From positions 1,674,001 to 1,738,000 of the forward strand of contig CBDFNJ010000002.1 of assembly GCA_965250115.1 (NCBI GenBank): a DNA stretch of 64,000 nt. The letters run 5' to 3'. The DNA is from CBDFHB01 sp965250115 (GTDB lineage Bacteria > Acidobacteriota > Vicinamibacteria > Marinacidobacterales > SMYC01). The notes beneath the pieces were generated by a model that worked only from the letters and a program-made list of their open reading frames with translations, made no database searches and was not told the origin of the DNA. This document shows, one piece after another, positions 25,846 to 34,942 of the stretch (positions within the stretch are counted from its first letter, which is position 1; each line of letters begins with the position of its first letter). The translations under genes were made by a program, and so were the position numbers.

Positions 25846-26326
25846 TTATTGATATCATGCGGGAGCAGGTTGTCTGGGCACTTTCCGGGTTGTGGATTAG
25901 TCAGCATCATCCTACCGTGCTTGAAAACGGGCATATGATGATTTTTGACAACAAAGGTGACAATGGGCGCTCCCGGGTAGTCGAATTCGAACCCCTGACG
26001 CAGGAGATCATCTGGTCGTACGATGGCAGCAAGTACGACTTTTACACGCCAACTTGTGGGGCTAATCAGCGTTTGCCCAACGGTAACACCCTGATAACGG
26101 AAACGGACTATGGGCGAGCTTTCGAGGTGACTTCCGACAAACTGATTGTCTGGGAATACTACACACAGAATCGAGCGGGAAAGAACGACGAGCTCATTGC
26201 GACCCTATTCGAAGTGGTGCGTCTTGAACCAGACTTGGCGTTGGCTTGGCTAGGCGATGGCCAGGTTCCGGGCAGCTGATTATTCCCATCTTCTGGCAAC
26301 GACGTTAACCTAGTACTCATTTCCCG

Positions 26327-27485
26327 GTGCACGAGACGATACGGGTTCTGCACGTCCTTACCGCCCTTGGGCATGGGGGCGCAGAAATGTGGCTGCTCGC
26401 CCAGATTGAACCACTGCGCGCGCTGGGAGTGGAGTCAGGCTTCGTCCTGAAGGCCCCGCATCTCGGCAAGCTGCGGCATGTGGCGGAGGAGCGCGGTGCG
26501 AGGACCTTTCACGTGCCGCTGCGACGCCACGCAGGTCGGCTACCTGCGTGGCGTCGCGCGCATAGCGCGGGACTACGACGTCGTGCACACGCACGAGTTC
26601 GTCTGCAGCGGCCTGGGGATCGCTGCTGGGCGCCTCAGCCGTCGCCCGACGGTGCTCACGCTGCATCATTTTACGTTCAAGCCGCAGACCGCGCTGGCGC
26701 GCACGGTGGGACTGCGCCAGTTGCGGGCCGTATACGGGAGAGCGAGCCTCAAGTACGCCACCGTGATGGCTGACGCCGTGACCGCGTTCTCCCGCGCGGT
26801 CATGGGCAGAGTCGTGAGGCACTACGAAGACGACCCGCGGTGCTCCTTCCTTCGCCTCAGCGTGGCGGCGGGGGCGCGCGCCAGTGCCGACGAGCGAGTG
26901 GCGCTTCGACGCGAGTTGAGGATCCCTGAGGGCGCGCCGCTGGTCATCCACGTCGGACGCCTCATCGAACAAAAGAACCACGGCGGCTTGCTCCGCGTGT
27001 TCCGGATCGTGCTGGCGACCCAGCCTGAGGCGCGGCTGCTACTGATAGGGCAGGGGCCACTACGAGATAAAGTCCTCAAATCAGCCCGAGATCTAGTAGA
27101 CCGTGGGGCATTGCTGTATCTGGGTCTGCGTGACGATGTTCCACGCCTGCTGGCCGCCAGCGACGTTCTGCTCTTCCCCTCCGTCGATGAAGGCTTCGGT
27201 CTGGTTGCGCTGGAGGCGAATGGATGCGGCCTGCCGGTCGTTGGCAGTCGCGTGCCGGGAATCGACGAAGCCGTGGTCCACGGGGAGACGGGGCTGCTCT
27301 TCGCTCTCGACGATATCGCCGGGATGGCGCAGGCGGTCGTGGAGCTGCTCGGCAGTCCAGAGCGCGCGCGCTCGCTCGGGGATCGTGGTGCGCTGCGCGT
27401 ATCGTCGCTGTACTCCCACGAGGCCTCCGCCAACCTCTTGCGCGGAGTATACGACCGAGTCTTGTCGCGGGGGAGCGGAGGATAG
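26327..27485 (+). pseudogene. Glycosyltransferase family 4 protein with a frameshift
   Basis: The first frame gives IRVLHVLTALGHGGAEMWLL (GT4 N-domain, sugar-acceptor loop GGAE) to ARTFHVPLRRH. The second frame picks up at QVGYLRGVARIARDYDVVHT and continues through HVGRLIEQKNHGGLLRVFR and SVDEGFGLVALEANGCGLPV (EX7E donor site) to 27485. A one-base change near 26530 separates them, exactly at a perfect 16-bp hairpin. Restored length is ~385 residues, normal for GT4. Acceptor unknown. Confidence 0.82.
26521..26557. repeat. Perfect 16-bp hairpin at the glycosyltransferase frameshift
   Basis: Arms 26521-26536 (GCGACGCCACGCAGGT) and 26542-26557 are exact reverse complements around the loop CGGCT. 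It lies inside coding sequence where the reading frame shifts. Confidence 0.7.
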
Positions 27486-27498
27486 CGTCCGTCTCCGC

Positions 27499-27837
27499 CT
27501 AGCAGGGGCCGGCAGAGGCTACCGATACGCCGGCGCTCGCGGCCTGACACGCGTTCGAGTAGGTCGTTCCGTCGCAGCCGCACACGGGATTGAACTCGTT
27601 GGTGCAGACCTGCGGGCGGTTCGTGCACATGCCCTAGGCGCTGCCCTGACCGCAGCTTCCTACCGGGAACTGGCAGAAGGCCGGTACGAGGCATTGAATT
27701 GCTTGTGCCCCACCGCAGGTTTACCCTACGCTCGCCGGGGGAGGAGGGGCGGTCTCGGACTCGCTGCAGGCGAACAGGGACAGGCTCAGTGCCACGGCGG
27801 CACAGAAAGAGAGTGCGTGTTTTCGGTGTCGGAACAT
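27499..27837 (-). pseudogene. Kazal-domain lipoprotein with two in-frame stops
   Basis: From ATG 27837: a lipoprotein signal (ALSFCAAVALSLSLFACSES; lipobox LFAC). After the TAA at 27723-27721 comes a cysteine-rich segment (IQCLVPAFCQFPVGSCGQGS). After the TAG at 27636-27634 there is a Kazal-type inhibitor fold (VCTNEFNPVCGCDGTTYSNA, ending AGPC and stop at 27499). All three parts are in one frame, and the cysteine spacing of both small domains is intact. Such lipoproteins are common in environmental Gram-negatives and may inhibit serine proteases. Two premature stops make it a probable pseudogene. Confidence 0.75.
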
Positions 27838-27887
27838 TCATCCTCCATGACGTGCTTGGAAGACTCTACCACGAAGGCTCCGCATCT

Positions 27888-28256
27888 CTAAAGATACTCG
27901 ATGGGGACGTCACCTTCGGTGACCGTGATGCGGGAGCGGATCCCGCCACGTGCCGTCCACTCGCTCTGCAGGACGAGCCATCGTGGCTTCATGAGCTCGA
28001 CGAGGTGACCCGCGATCTGGTTCGTGACCGCTTCGTAGTAGATGCCTTCGTTGCGATACGACTGGTAGTAGAGCTTCAGGGACTTGAGCTCGACTGCGAG
28101 TCGATCGGGGCAGTAGCGAAGGGTGAGGACCGCGAAGTCCGGATGTCCCGTATTCGGACAAACGCTCGTGAACTCTTCCGCGACGTGCTCGATAGCGTAG
28201 TCCCGCTCCGGCGCAGGGTTCTCGAAACACTCGAGGATCTGGACGTCGTCGGGCAT
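27888..28256 (-). CDS. queF: 7-cyano-7-deazaguanine reductase (short form)
   Basis: NADPH-dependent reduction of preQ0 to preQ1 in queuosine biosynthesis. Diagnostic blocks: EEFTSVCPNTGHPDFAVLTL with the catalytic Cys and the general-acid Asp, the QueF motif VELKSLKLYYQSYRNEGIYY, and C-terminal TARGGIRSRITV. 122 residues from ATG 28256 is slightly shorter than the Bacillus-type enzyme. The ATG shares one base with the stop of kamA (TGATG), so the pair is coupled. A GTG a few codons upstream is an alternative start. Confidence 0.9.
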   Translation of the reverse strand: MPDDVQILECFENPAPERDYAIEHVAEEFTSVCPNTGHPDFAVLTLRYCPDRLAVELKSLKLYYQSYRNEGIYYEAVTNQIAGHLVELMKPRWLVLQSEWTARGGIRSRITVTEGDVPIEYL

Positions 28257-29632
28257 CAGACCGATAGGGACGTGGAGCGCTCCTCCTTCATGCGTCTCAT
28301 GCCCTCCTCGAAGAAGAACTCGGTCTCGCCGAAAGCGGGCTCGAGGTCGCCAAGCCACGTCGCGCTCGGATCGTATTTCGCGAAAAAGACGCGACCGACC
28401 CAGGAGGGATCGCGAGCCTGGATAAGCTTCAACACGAAGATTTTCTCGTCGCCGACCTGCTCTACTCCATCGATGAGAACCTTGCCGGGCATCGACGACA
28501 TGGACGGCCCTCGAACGGTGCGGGCGAGACCCGACACCTGACTATAGGCCTCCCTGAAAATATTGAATGCGCGCGCGAGCGGGATCTCGAAGTACTTCTT
28601 CGCGCCGGTGTCGCGCTCCACAAACGTGTAATAGGGAACCGCGCCGAGCTTGACTTCGGTGGTCCACATGCTGGCCCAAACGTCGGCCGAGTCGTTCACG
28701 TGAGCGACGATCGGCGCCTGACATCGAACGACGGCTCCGGTCTCGCGCACCCGGCGAATGGCTTCTTGGACGATTTCCGTCTCGAGCTCGCGCGGGTGAG
28801 TGAAATGCGCCATGAGCGCCAGGTTCTTTCCCGAATCGACGACTTGTTCGAAGAGCCTCAAGAGGTCGTTGGCGTCGTCATCGGATACGAACTTGTAAGG
28901 CCAATAGGCGAGCGCCTTGCTCCCGATGCGAATGCTCTCGACGTGCTCGAGCGCGGGGTTGAGCAGTGGCTCCACGTAGCGGCGGAGCACCTTCGACTTC
29001 ATGACCAGAGGATCGCCGCCGGTGAAGAGAACGCTCCGCACCTCCTCGTGGTCGCGCACGTAGTCGTGGAGAGCTTCTGCCTGGCGCGCGGCGAACTTGA
29101 GCTCGTCGATCCCGACGAATTGAGCCCAACGGAAGCAGTAGCTGCAATAGGCGTGACAGGTCTGGCCGGCGGCCGGGAAGAAGAGAACCGTCTCGCGGTA
29201 CTTGTGCTGCATCCCCTGTAGTGGCTCGCCGTCGAGGGTGGGCACGTTGAGGTCCATTTGCCCGGCGGGGTGGGGGTTCAGCTTGTTCTGGATTTCTCGG
29301 GCGGCCGTGAGCATTTCCTCGCTCGTCGCGTCGCGCCGGACGAGGGCGAGCATCCGCTCGTAATCCTCCGTCTCCAGCATGTCGGGTTGGGGAAACGTGA
29401 GCTGAAAAATAGGGTCGTTAGGGGTGTCGTCCCAGTCGATCAGGTCCTCGATCACATAGTCGTTGACCCTGAAGGGGAGCACGGCGGAGACCGCCTTCAT
29501 CTTCTGCCGAGCGCTCTCCGGAAGCCAGGCGAGATTCGGAATACTGTCGATGTCCCGGCGCGTGTAGACGCGAAACGGCCGAGGGGATTCCTCGTTCGGA
29601 AACGCTGCTGGGTACCTCTCGATTGCTGCCAT
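28256..29632 (-). CDS. kamA: KamA-family radical SAM aminomutase (lysine 2,3-aminomutase-like)
   Basis: 458 residues. The radical-SAM cluster motif is CHAYCSYCF (CxxxCxxC), then VLFTGGDPLVMKSKVL (SAM site), and PIVAHVNDSADVW. The family moves an amino group between adjacent carbons using SAM and PLP. The usual PLP-lysine block (GGGGK-like) reads SSMPGKVLIDG here, so substrate assignment to lysine is tentative. I moved the start to ATG 29632 because GGAGG lies six bases before it; an upstream start at 29656 lacks this. It is coupled to queF, an unusual pairing. Confidence 0.82.
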   Translation of the reverse strand: MAAIERYPAAFPNEESPRPFRVYTRRDIDSIPNLAWLPESARQKMKAVSAVLPFRVNDYVIEDLIDWDDTPNDPIFQLTFPQPDMLETEDYERMLALVRRDATSEEMLTAAREIQNKLNPHPAGQMDLNVPTLDGEPLQGMQHKYRETVLFFPAAGQTCHAYCSYCFRWAQFVGIDELKFAARQAEALHDYVRDHEEVRSVLFTGGDPLVMKSKVLRRYVEPLLNPALEHVESIRIGSKALAYWPYKFVSDDDANDLLRLFEQVVDSGKNLALMAHFTHPRELETEIVQEAIRRVRETGAVVRCQAPIVAHVNDSADVWASMWTTEVKLGAVPYYTFVERDTGAKKYFEIPLARAFNIFREAYSQVSGLARTVRGPSMSSMPGKVLIDGVEQVGDEKIFVLKLIQARDPSWVGRVFFAKYDPSATWLGDLEPAFGETEFFFEEGMRRMKEERSTSLSV

Positions 29633-29656
29633 CGACACCTCCGTCTCTTCAGTCAA

Positions 29657-30076
29657 GGCGCCGGATCCGGTTTGATACAGTCGTACTCAGCAGACAGTCG
29701 TCAGCCGGCGCCCCTTGTTTTAGTTGGCGAAAAGCAGTTTTGACATGGTCGAACGCTCGCCCGGAACGTGCCCCATCGGCTTGGGCCTCGCGGGCGTTTC
29801 AACCTCAATCGAGTTTTTCGAACTGTGTCGAACCCCTCTGAGAGCCGCGGAGCCTGAAGGCGAGCTAAGATGTCGTCTCTGCTTTCCGTTAGCGTCGTAA
29901 CTATATCAGAAGGCAGTCGAGCGTTCCAACGAGTTTGATTTCTGTTTTGAAGTGTAGAGATGTCTTATAGAATTGTACGCGATACTAGTTTATTATTTGC
30001 AACAGCTTACGAGTTTACAAAAAAGATGACTGGCTACTAAACGGTAAGTAGAAACTCAAGCGAATATTTATAAAAA
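29657..30076. other. AT-rich intergenic region between divergent kamA and amidase genes
   Basis: No coding features. From about 29880 to 30076 the sequence is markedly AT-rich against the surrounding high-GC genes (runs such as TTATTTGCAACAGC and ATATTTATAAAAAATG before the amidase start). It probably holds promoters for both genes; I could not fix individual boxes. Confidence 0.45.
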
Positions 30077-31627
30077 ATGAGAAGAATCAAGGGGGAAGAG
30101 TTCTGGGAAGATTTCACGCAAGACAAACGAGAACGCCTGGAAAAACGCCATGAAGCGTGGCTCGAAACGATGCTGCCCCTGAGGCGTGCCGCCGAGGGCG
30201 AAGAGCCGCTCTGGTCCCTCGAGTACGCCCTCCGAAGAGAGCCCCCCGCAAGCAACGGAGGGGATCCCTATATAGATGATGCTGACCTTGCCTTTGCGTC
30301 GATTCGCTCCATCATGCGAAAGCTCGAACGTCGCGACCTGAACTCCGTCGAGCTCGTCGAGGCTCAGCTCGAGCGCGCGGAGTCGATCTCGAAGCTCAAC
30401 GCTTTCATCTCGTTGTGCGCCGAGACCGCGCTTGAGGAGGCGAGGGCGGCTGACGAGGCAAGGCGGCGCGGCGACGTGAAGGGTCCTCTCCACGGCGTGC
30501 CCCTGACGGTCAAAGACCTCGTCTATTCGAAGGGCATCCGCACGACCTCCGGCTCCAAGATCTTTGCGGATTTCGTGCCGAATGAAGATGCGACCGTCCT
30601 CGCCCGGCTCCGAGCCGCGGGGGCCATTCTTCTCGCCAAGACCAACCTCCACGAGCTGGCCTATGGCGTTTCGAACGCCAATCCGTTCTACGGCCCCGCG
30701 AGGAATCCGTGGAATCCGAAGCGCATCAGCGGTGGCTCGAGCGGGGGATCGGCGGTCGCGCTCGCGGCTGGAGTCGGTTTCGGCTCCGTCGGCACGGATA
30801 CCGGTGGCTCGATCCGAATCCCATCGGCGCTTTGCGGAACCGTTGGGCTCAAGCCGACCTACGGGCGGGTGAGCGCTCAGGGGGTGACGCCGCTGTCTTG
30901 GAGCCTCGACCACGTGGGTCCCATGGCTCGCACGGTTTCGGACGTAGCGATCCTCTATACCGTGATGGCAGATCTGAGCTCCGCGGAGCCTGTGGGTGGG
31001 AGCAAGGTGGCCTCGAGACTAGGTCTCCACGAGAAGTACTTCTTCGAGAATATCGACGGGGAAGTCGAAGACGCGGTGCGCAGCGCGATCGAGGTTCTCG
31101 TCGGGCTCGGAATGGAGATCGTCGAGCTGGACGTTCCCGAGATCGAGATCCAGGGGAGCTGTCGCAACACGATCACCTTTGCCGAGGCATCGTCGTTTCA
31201 CGAAGAGAACCTGAGGCGCCGCCCCGAAGACTACGGAGAGAATACCCTGGAGCTCCTGCAGTTGGGACGTCTCGTTCCAGCGACGGACTATCTGACCGCG
31301 TTGCGTGCTCGGCGAAAGATCGTGCGTGCCTTCGAGGAAGCGTTCTCGCGCATCGACGTGCTCGTCGCTCCTGCGACGGTCGCCGCCGCTCCCGGCATCG
31401 ACGAGACGCGCCTATCCAATGGGGAGGAGCTTCGGGCCGGTCTTCTCCGCATGGCGAGCCCCTTCAATACGACTGGGTTTCCCTCGCTCTCGCTGCCCTG
31501 TGGTTTCACGAGCGACGGACGGCCCATCGGCCTTCAGCTCGCTGCAGGACCGGGTAAGGAAGCGCTCCTTCTGCAGGTGGCGCAGGCCTACGAGTCGAGC
31601 CAGGGCTGGGGCCGACGGCACCCGTGA
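30077..31627 (+). CDS. Amidase-signature family hydrolase
   Basis: 516 residues. The Ser-cisSer-Lys catalytic set is present: Lys in GVPLTVKDLVYSKGIRT, the cis-Ser and nucleophile in RISGGSSGGSAVALAAGVG ... GTDTGGSIRIPSALCGTVGL. C-terminal LSLPCGFTSDGRPIGLQL is typical. It could be a GatA-like Glu-tRNA amidotransferase subunit, but no gatB/gatC neighbours are present and the N-terminus has an unusual ~90-residue helical extension rich in charged residues, so a general amidase is likelier. Start is the ATG after the AT-rich leader. Confidence 0.85.
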   Translation: MRRIKGEEFWEDFTQDKRERLEKRHEAWLETMLPLRRAAEGEEPLWSLEYALRREPPASNGGDPYIDDADLAFASIRSIMRKLERRDLNSVELVEAQLERAESISKLNAFISLCAETALEEARAADEARRRGDVKGPLHGVPLTVKDLVYSKGIRTTSGSKIFADFVPNEDATVLARLRAAGAILLAKTNLHELAYGVSNANPFYGPARNPWNPKRISGGSSGGSAVALAAGVGFGSVGTDTGGSIRIPSALCGTVGLKPTYGRVSAQGVTPLSWSLDHVGPMARTVSDVAILYTVMADLSSAEPVGGSKVASRLGLHEKYFFENIDGEVEDAVRSAIEVLVGLGMEIVELDVPEIEIQGSCRNTITFAEASSFHEENLRRRPEDYGENTLELLQLGRLVPATDYLTALRARRKIVRAFEEAFSRIDVLVAPATVAAAPGIDETRLSNGEELRAGLLRMASPFNTTGFPSLSLPCGFTSDGRPIGLQLAAGPGKEALLLQVAQAYESSQGWGRRHP

Positions 31628-31629
31628 CT

Positions 31630-33486
31630 TCAGAAGCTCCTGAGCCAGAGGGAGAGCGTCAGCAGCGAGAACAGTTGGTGGCCTCGGTCGCGGCGCCCCT
31701 CCATATGCTCGTTCACGTAGGACACCACCATTTCGCGATCGAGGTGTTCGAACAGGGGCGATTGCCCCGAAACGAGGTGGGATTCGACGAAGGAACACAG
31801 CTCGCCACGGAACCACGGGCCTAGCGGGATCCCAAAGCCCATCTTCCTCCGCTTGAGGATGCGTGGCGGCACGAGGTCGCGGAACGCCTCTCGCAGAACC
31901 AACTTGGTATTGAAGCCGCGCGCTTTGAAGGAATCGGGAAGCTGACCAGCGAATTCCGCGAGCGCCGTGTCGAGAAAGGGCGAACGGGCCTTGAGCCCGT
32001 GGGCCATCGACATGCGGTCCATTTTCACGAGCAAGTCCTCAGGCAGGTAGGTGCAATACGTGAGGTAGAGAAGCCTCGCCATGGGGCTTCCGCCCTCGGA
32101 TTCCGAGAAGAAGCGCTCGAAGTGTACGCCGGGGTCGACCGAGAAACGGTGACGCAAGAGGGTCTCGAGCTCGGGGCCGCGAAACAGGCTGCACCAGGCC
32201 TGGATCCTTTCTCGCAGAGGCCTCCGCGAGATTTCGAGAAACTGCTGCACGCGGCGGAGCGTTCCCGCGTGCGATCGTGGTGCGGGGAGAAAACGTCCTC
32301 CGATTGCCAAAAGCTCCCGGAGCGGTCCGGGAATCCGTTCGCTGAGAGCGGCGGCGGCGAGGCGGGAGTAGCCGCAGAAGAGCTCGTCACCGCCGTCGCC
32401 GTTCAGAACGACGGTGACCTCCCGGCGCGCGAGCTCCGACACCGCGTAGGTCGGTATAGCCGACGAGTCGCCGAACGGTCCGTCGTGGTGATGGACGAGA
32501 AGCTCGAAGAGCTCGGGCTTCGGTGGCGCCACCTTCAAGCTGACGTGCTCGGAGCCGAATCGAAGTGCCGCTTCCTCGGCGTAGTCGAGCTCGTCGTACT
32601 CGGGCGCGTTCTCGAAGCCGATGCTGAACGTCTTGAGCGGCTTCGCACCGAGCTCGCTCATCAGACCGACTACGATCGTCGAGTCGAGCCCGCCACTCAG
32701 GAAAGCACCGAGGGGCACGTCGGAAACGAGTCTCTTTCGGACAGCCTCCGTCACGAGCGGTCTCAGTCGCTCGACGGCCTCGTCCATGTGCCGGATGCCG
32801 TTGACCTCGTAGCGCGGTGTCCAGTAGCGGTGGATCTCACGGACTCCGTCGCCATCGACCGTCATCCAGGTCGCCGGGCTCAGGGCCTGGACACGACGGT
32901 AAGGGGTAAGAGGTGCGGGAAAGTAGCCGTAGGTCAGGTAGAACGGAAGTGCCTCGAGGTGTGGCTCGCGAGGTACACGAGGATGTCGGTGGAGACTCTT
33001 GATCTCGGATCCGAAGACGACGCGCTCCGAGTCCTGGTAGTAGAAGAGGGGTTTCTTGCCGGCCCGGTCTCGCGCGAGCAGCAGGCGGTTTTTTTTCGTG
33101 TCCCAGAGAGCCAGCGCGAACATGCCGTCGAGTCTCGGCAGCGCGCGATCGCCGAGGCGGTCGTAGAGCTGAAGAATGACTTCGGTATCGCTCTCGGTCC
33201 GAAAATGGGCCCCCGATTGATCGAGCTCCTCCCGCAGCTCGCGGAAGTTGTAGATTTCTCCGTTGAACACGATCGCCAGGTCGTGGCGCTCGTTCCACAT
33301 TGGCTGGTCGGCGCGCTCGGAGAGATCGATGATGCGCAGCCGACGATGACCGAGCACCACAGGTCGGGCTTCCTCGATCCCGGACCCGTCTGGGCCGCGG
33401 TGCACCAGGGAGGCGGTCATGGATTCGATCGCGGAACGCTCGGTTCCGTTCTCGCCCAGCTCGAGACTTCCGACGAAGCCGCACAT
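31630..33486 (-). CDS. asnB: Asparagine synthase (glutamine-hydrolysing)
   Basis: 618 residues from the ATG that gives the N-terminal nucleophile Cys2 (MCGFVGSLE). Class II glutaminase domain (RGPDGSGIEE, FNGEIYNFRELREELDQ) and synthetase domain with the PP-loop SGGLDSTIV near residue 250, then GDGGDELFCGY. AsnB homologues are common in exopolysaccharide clusters, where they may amidate sugars or precursors. Its position at the border of the polysaccharide genes suits that; a plain asparagine role cannot be excluded. Convergent with the amidase gene. Confidence 0.92.
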   Translation of the reverse strand: MCGFVGSLELGENGTERSAIESMTASLVHRGPDGSGIEEARPVVLGHRRLRIIDLSERADQPMWNERHDLAIVFNGEIYNFRELREELDQSGAHFRTESDTEVILQLYDRLGDRALPRLDGMFALALWDTKKNRLLLARDRAGKKPLFYYQDSERVVFGSEIKSLHRHPRVPREPHLEALPFYLTYGYFPAPLTPYRRVQALSPATWMTVDGDGVREIHRYWTPRYEVNGIRHMDEAVERLRPLVTEAVRKRLVSDVPLGAFLSGGLDSTIVVGLMSELGAKPLKTFSIGFENAPEYDELDYAEEAALRFGSEHVSLKVAPPKPELFELLVHHHDGPFGDSSAIPTYAVSELARREVTVVLNGDGGDELFCGYSRLAAAALSERIPGPLRELLAIGGRFLPAPRSHAGTLRRVQQFLEISRRPLRERIQAWCSLFRGPELETLLRHRFSVDPGVHFERFFSESEGGSPMARLLYLTYCTYLPEDLLVKMDRMSMAHGLKARSPFLDTALAEFAGQLPDSFKARGFNTKLVLREAFRDLVPPRILKRRKMGFGIPLGPWFRGELCSFVESHLVSGQSPLFEHLDREMVVSYVNEHMEGRRDRGHQLFSLLTLSLWLRSF

Positions 33487-33650
33487 GCGCGTCAGATCCC
33501 CTTGACTGGGACGATCGAGTACCGACGATTGCCGTAGCACGAGCCGTGTGAGCGAAACGCTCCGAGCCCGGTGTCGCGACGTGCTTCGACCATGGGATTC
33601 GGTGTTGCAACCGACGTGCCATCCTTTAAATGGTTGATTCTCGCGCTATC

Positions 33651-33670
33651 GGGATTTCCACCCAGTCCTC
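33651..33670 (+). repeat. 20-bp repeat, copy 1
   Basis: GGGATTTCCACCCAGTCCTC in the asnB-methyltransferase gap. A copy with two changes lies at 34792-34811 downstream of the methyltransferase gene, so the gene is bracketed by direct repeats. The 33487-33796 gap holds no other recognisable feature. Confidence 0.4.
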
Positions 33671-33796
33671 CCTGGGGGGTATCTCACCACGGTGGTGTGG
33701 GCCGGATCCCGCACGCGGGCTTGCTCGGGAACGATGCACTACCCAGGATGGACGCCGGTAGAGGAGATTGCTACTCTAGTCAAAAGGCAAAATTTA

Positions 33797-34705
33797 ATGA
33801 CTTCGGCTCACGCCGATCGGTTCACTTCGGAGGCTCTCGACGTTCGAATCGTGAAGGGTGTCTTGAACCATTGGCCGTTTCCACGCGGCAAGGGCTTGGT
33901 CCTTCGGTGGTTTCGTCCGTATACCGAAGGACGGTCACTTCTCTTCGAGCTCGAGCCTGGAGTGGCGCTCCCACTCGATCTCGGGGACTACGTCATTCGC
34001 TACGCTTTTTCCGAGGGATACGTCGGAGAGCCCGAGGTCCAGCTTTCCCGATCCCTCATCCGACCGGGAGACACCGTCGTGGACGTGGGTGCGCATATCG
34101 GCCTCTGGGTGATGGGCGCCGCTCGCCGAGCAGGTCGAGCAGCAAACGTGCACGCGCTTGAGCCGGTCGCGAGAAACTTCGACAAGCTGCGCCAGAACCT
34201 GAAGAGAAACGGACTCGACTTCGTCCAGTGCCATAGGCGCGCCTGCTCCGCCGCAGAAGGCGAGACCACCATCTTTTCCTCTACCAATGGAAACAGCGGC
34301 ATGGCGTCGCTCGCGGAAAGCGAGGGTGTAGACCTTCCCGAGCGCGTCGCGGTCACGACTCTCGATCGCTTCTGTGCCGAGGCTTCTTTGCCGCGGGTCG
34401 ATTTCATGAAGGTCGACGTGGAGGGTGCCGAGCTGGATGTCTTTCGAGGTGCCGCACGGTTGCTCTCGTCGGACGATGCCCCGGCGGTACTCTTCGAGGT
34501 CGGAGACTCGATGGCGGCGCGCTTCGGCTCGTCGAGCGAGCGGGTGAAGCGGCTCTTGTGCGACCATGGCTACGAGCTGTTCAGCTACCGTGGACAAGGG
34601 CTCGAGCCAGTTTCGGTTTCCGAGGAGCACCGTCAAGCCGATCTGTTCGGCTTCAAGCCGACCCACTTTCACAAATACGCGGCTCTGGGCGCGATCGCCC
34701 GGTGA
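33797..34705 (+). CDS. FkbM-family SAM methyltransferase
   Basis: 302 residues from ATG 33797 (AAAAGG lies nine bases upstream); in-frame ATGs farther up (33734) are less convincing. FkbM features: IRPGDTVVDVGAHIGLWVMG (motif I), HALEPVARNFDKLRQNLKRN, then the C-terminal VDFMKVDVEGAELDVFRGAA motif. FkbM enzymes O-methylate sugars in polyketides and polysaccharides. It opens the plus-strand polysaccharide genes. Confidence 0.87.
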   Translation: MTSAHADRFTSEALDVRIVKGVLNHWPFPRGKGLVLRWFRPYTEGRSLLFELEPGVALPLDLGDYVIRYAFSEGYVGEPEVQLSRSLIRPGDTVVDVGAHIGLWVMGAARRAGRAANVHALEPVARNFDKLRQNLKRNGLDFVQCHRRACSAAEGETTIFSSTNGNSGMASLAESEGVDLPERVAVTTLDRFCAEASLPRVDFMKVDVEGAELDVFRGAARLLSSDDAPAVLFEVGDSMAARFGSSSERVKRLLCDHGYELFSYRGQGLEPVSVSEEHRQADLFGFKPTHFHKYAALGAIAR

Positions 34706-34791
34706 GGGACGCTCGCCTCGTGGATTAATGAGCGGCCGATGCTTTGGCTGATGCCGTATCACATCGCGATCGCACGGTGCGAGAGCCTGTA

Positions 34792-34811
34792 GGGATCTCC
34801 ACCCAGTTCTC
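34792..34811 (+). repeat. 20-bp repeat, copy 2
   Basis: GGGATCTCCACCCAGTTCTC, two mismatches from 33651-33670, same orientation. Confidence 0.4.
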
Positions 34812-34942
34812 TCCGGAAATCTCCAAGGGACCCGCGAGTACTTGCCGCTAAATTGTTTTAAATAATGCGCTTATCACTCGGGTGCTCTGGCGCCGAGCCG
34901 GTGGCTCCAGGCATGTGCCTTGCATAGTTCAGTCGGTAGACC

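Larger units (their letters stand above)
23430..26279 (+). pseudogene. Arylsulfotransferase-family protein gene interrupted by an IS256-type element
   Basis: N-terminal part 23430-24410: a membrane anchor (FCLVLGLISLAAAFSYGFLC), then beta-propeller repeats (AILIDMQGRVLHQWHYPF, then ENGELLAIFEGNGLIKIDRD). C-terminal part 25854-26279: QVVWALSGLWISQHHPTVLE, NGHMMIFDNKG and GANQRLPNGNTLITETDYGR. Deleting 24411-25853 rejoins the frame exactly (GINGIAVID then IMREQVVWALSG), giving a ~470-residue arylsulfotransferase-type propeller. These periplasmic proteins transfer sulfate between phenolic donors and acceptors; the catalytic role is not demonstrated here. The gene is inactive as it stands. Confidence 0.85.

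Noticed and set aside
30077..31627. GatA subunit of the tRNA amidotransferase
   Set aside because: The amidase signature fits but there are no gatB/gatC neighbours, and the N-terminal extension is unlike GatA; kept as a general amidase.
31999..33537. Long plus-strand frame opposite asnB (512 codons)
   Set aside because: Antisense shadow of a clear asparagine synthase; no family features and unnatural composition.
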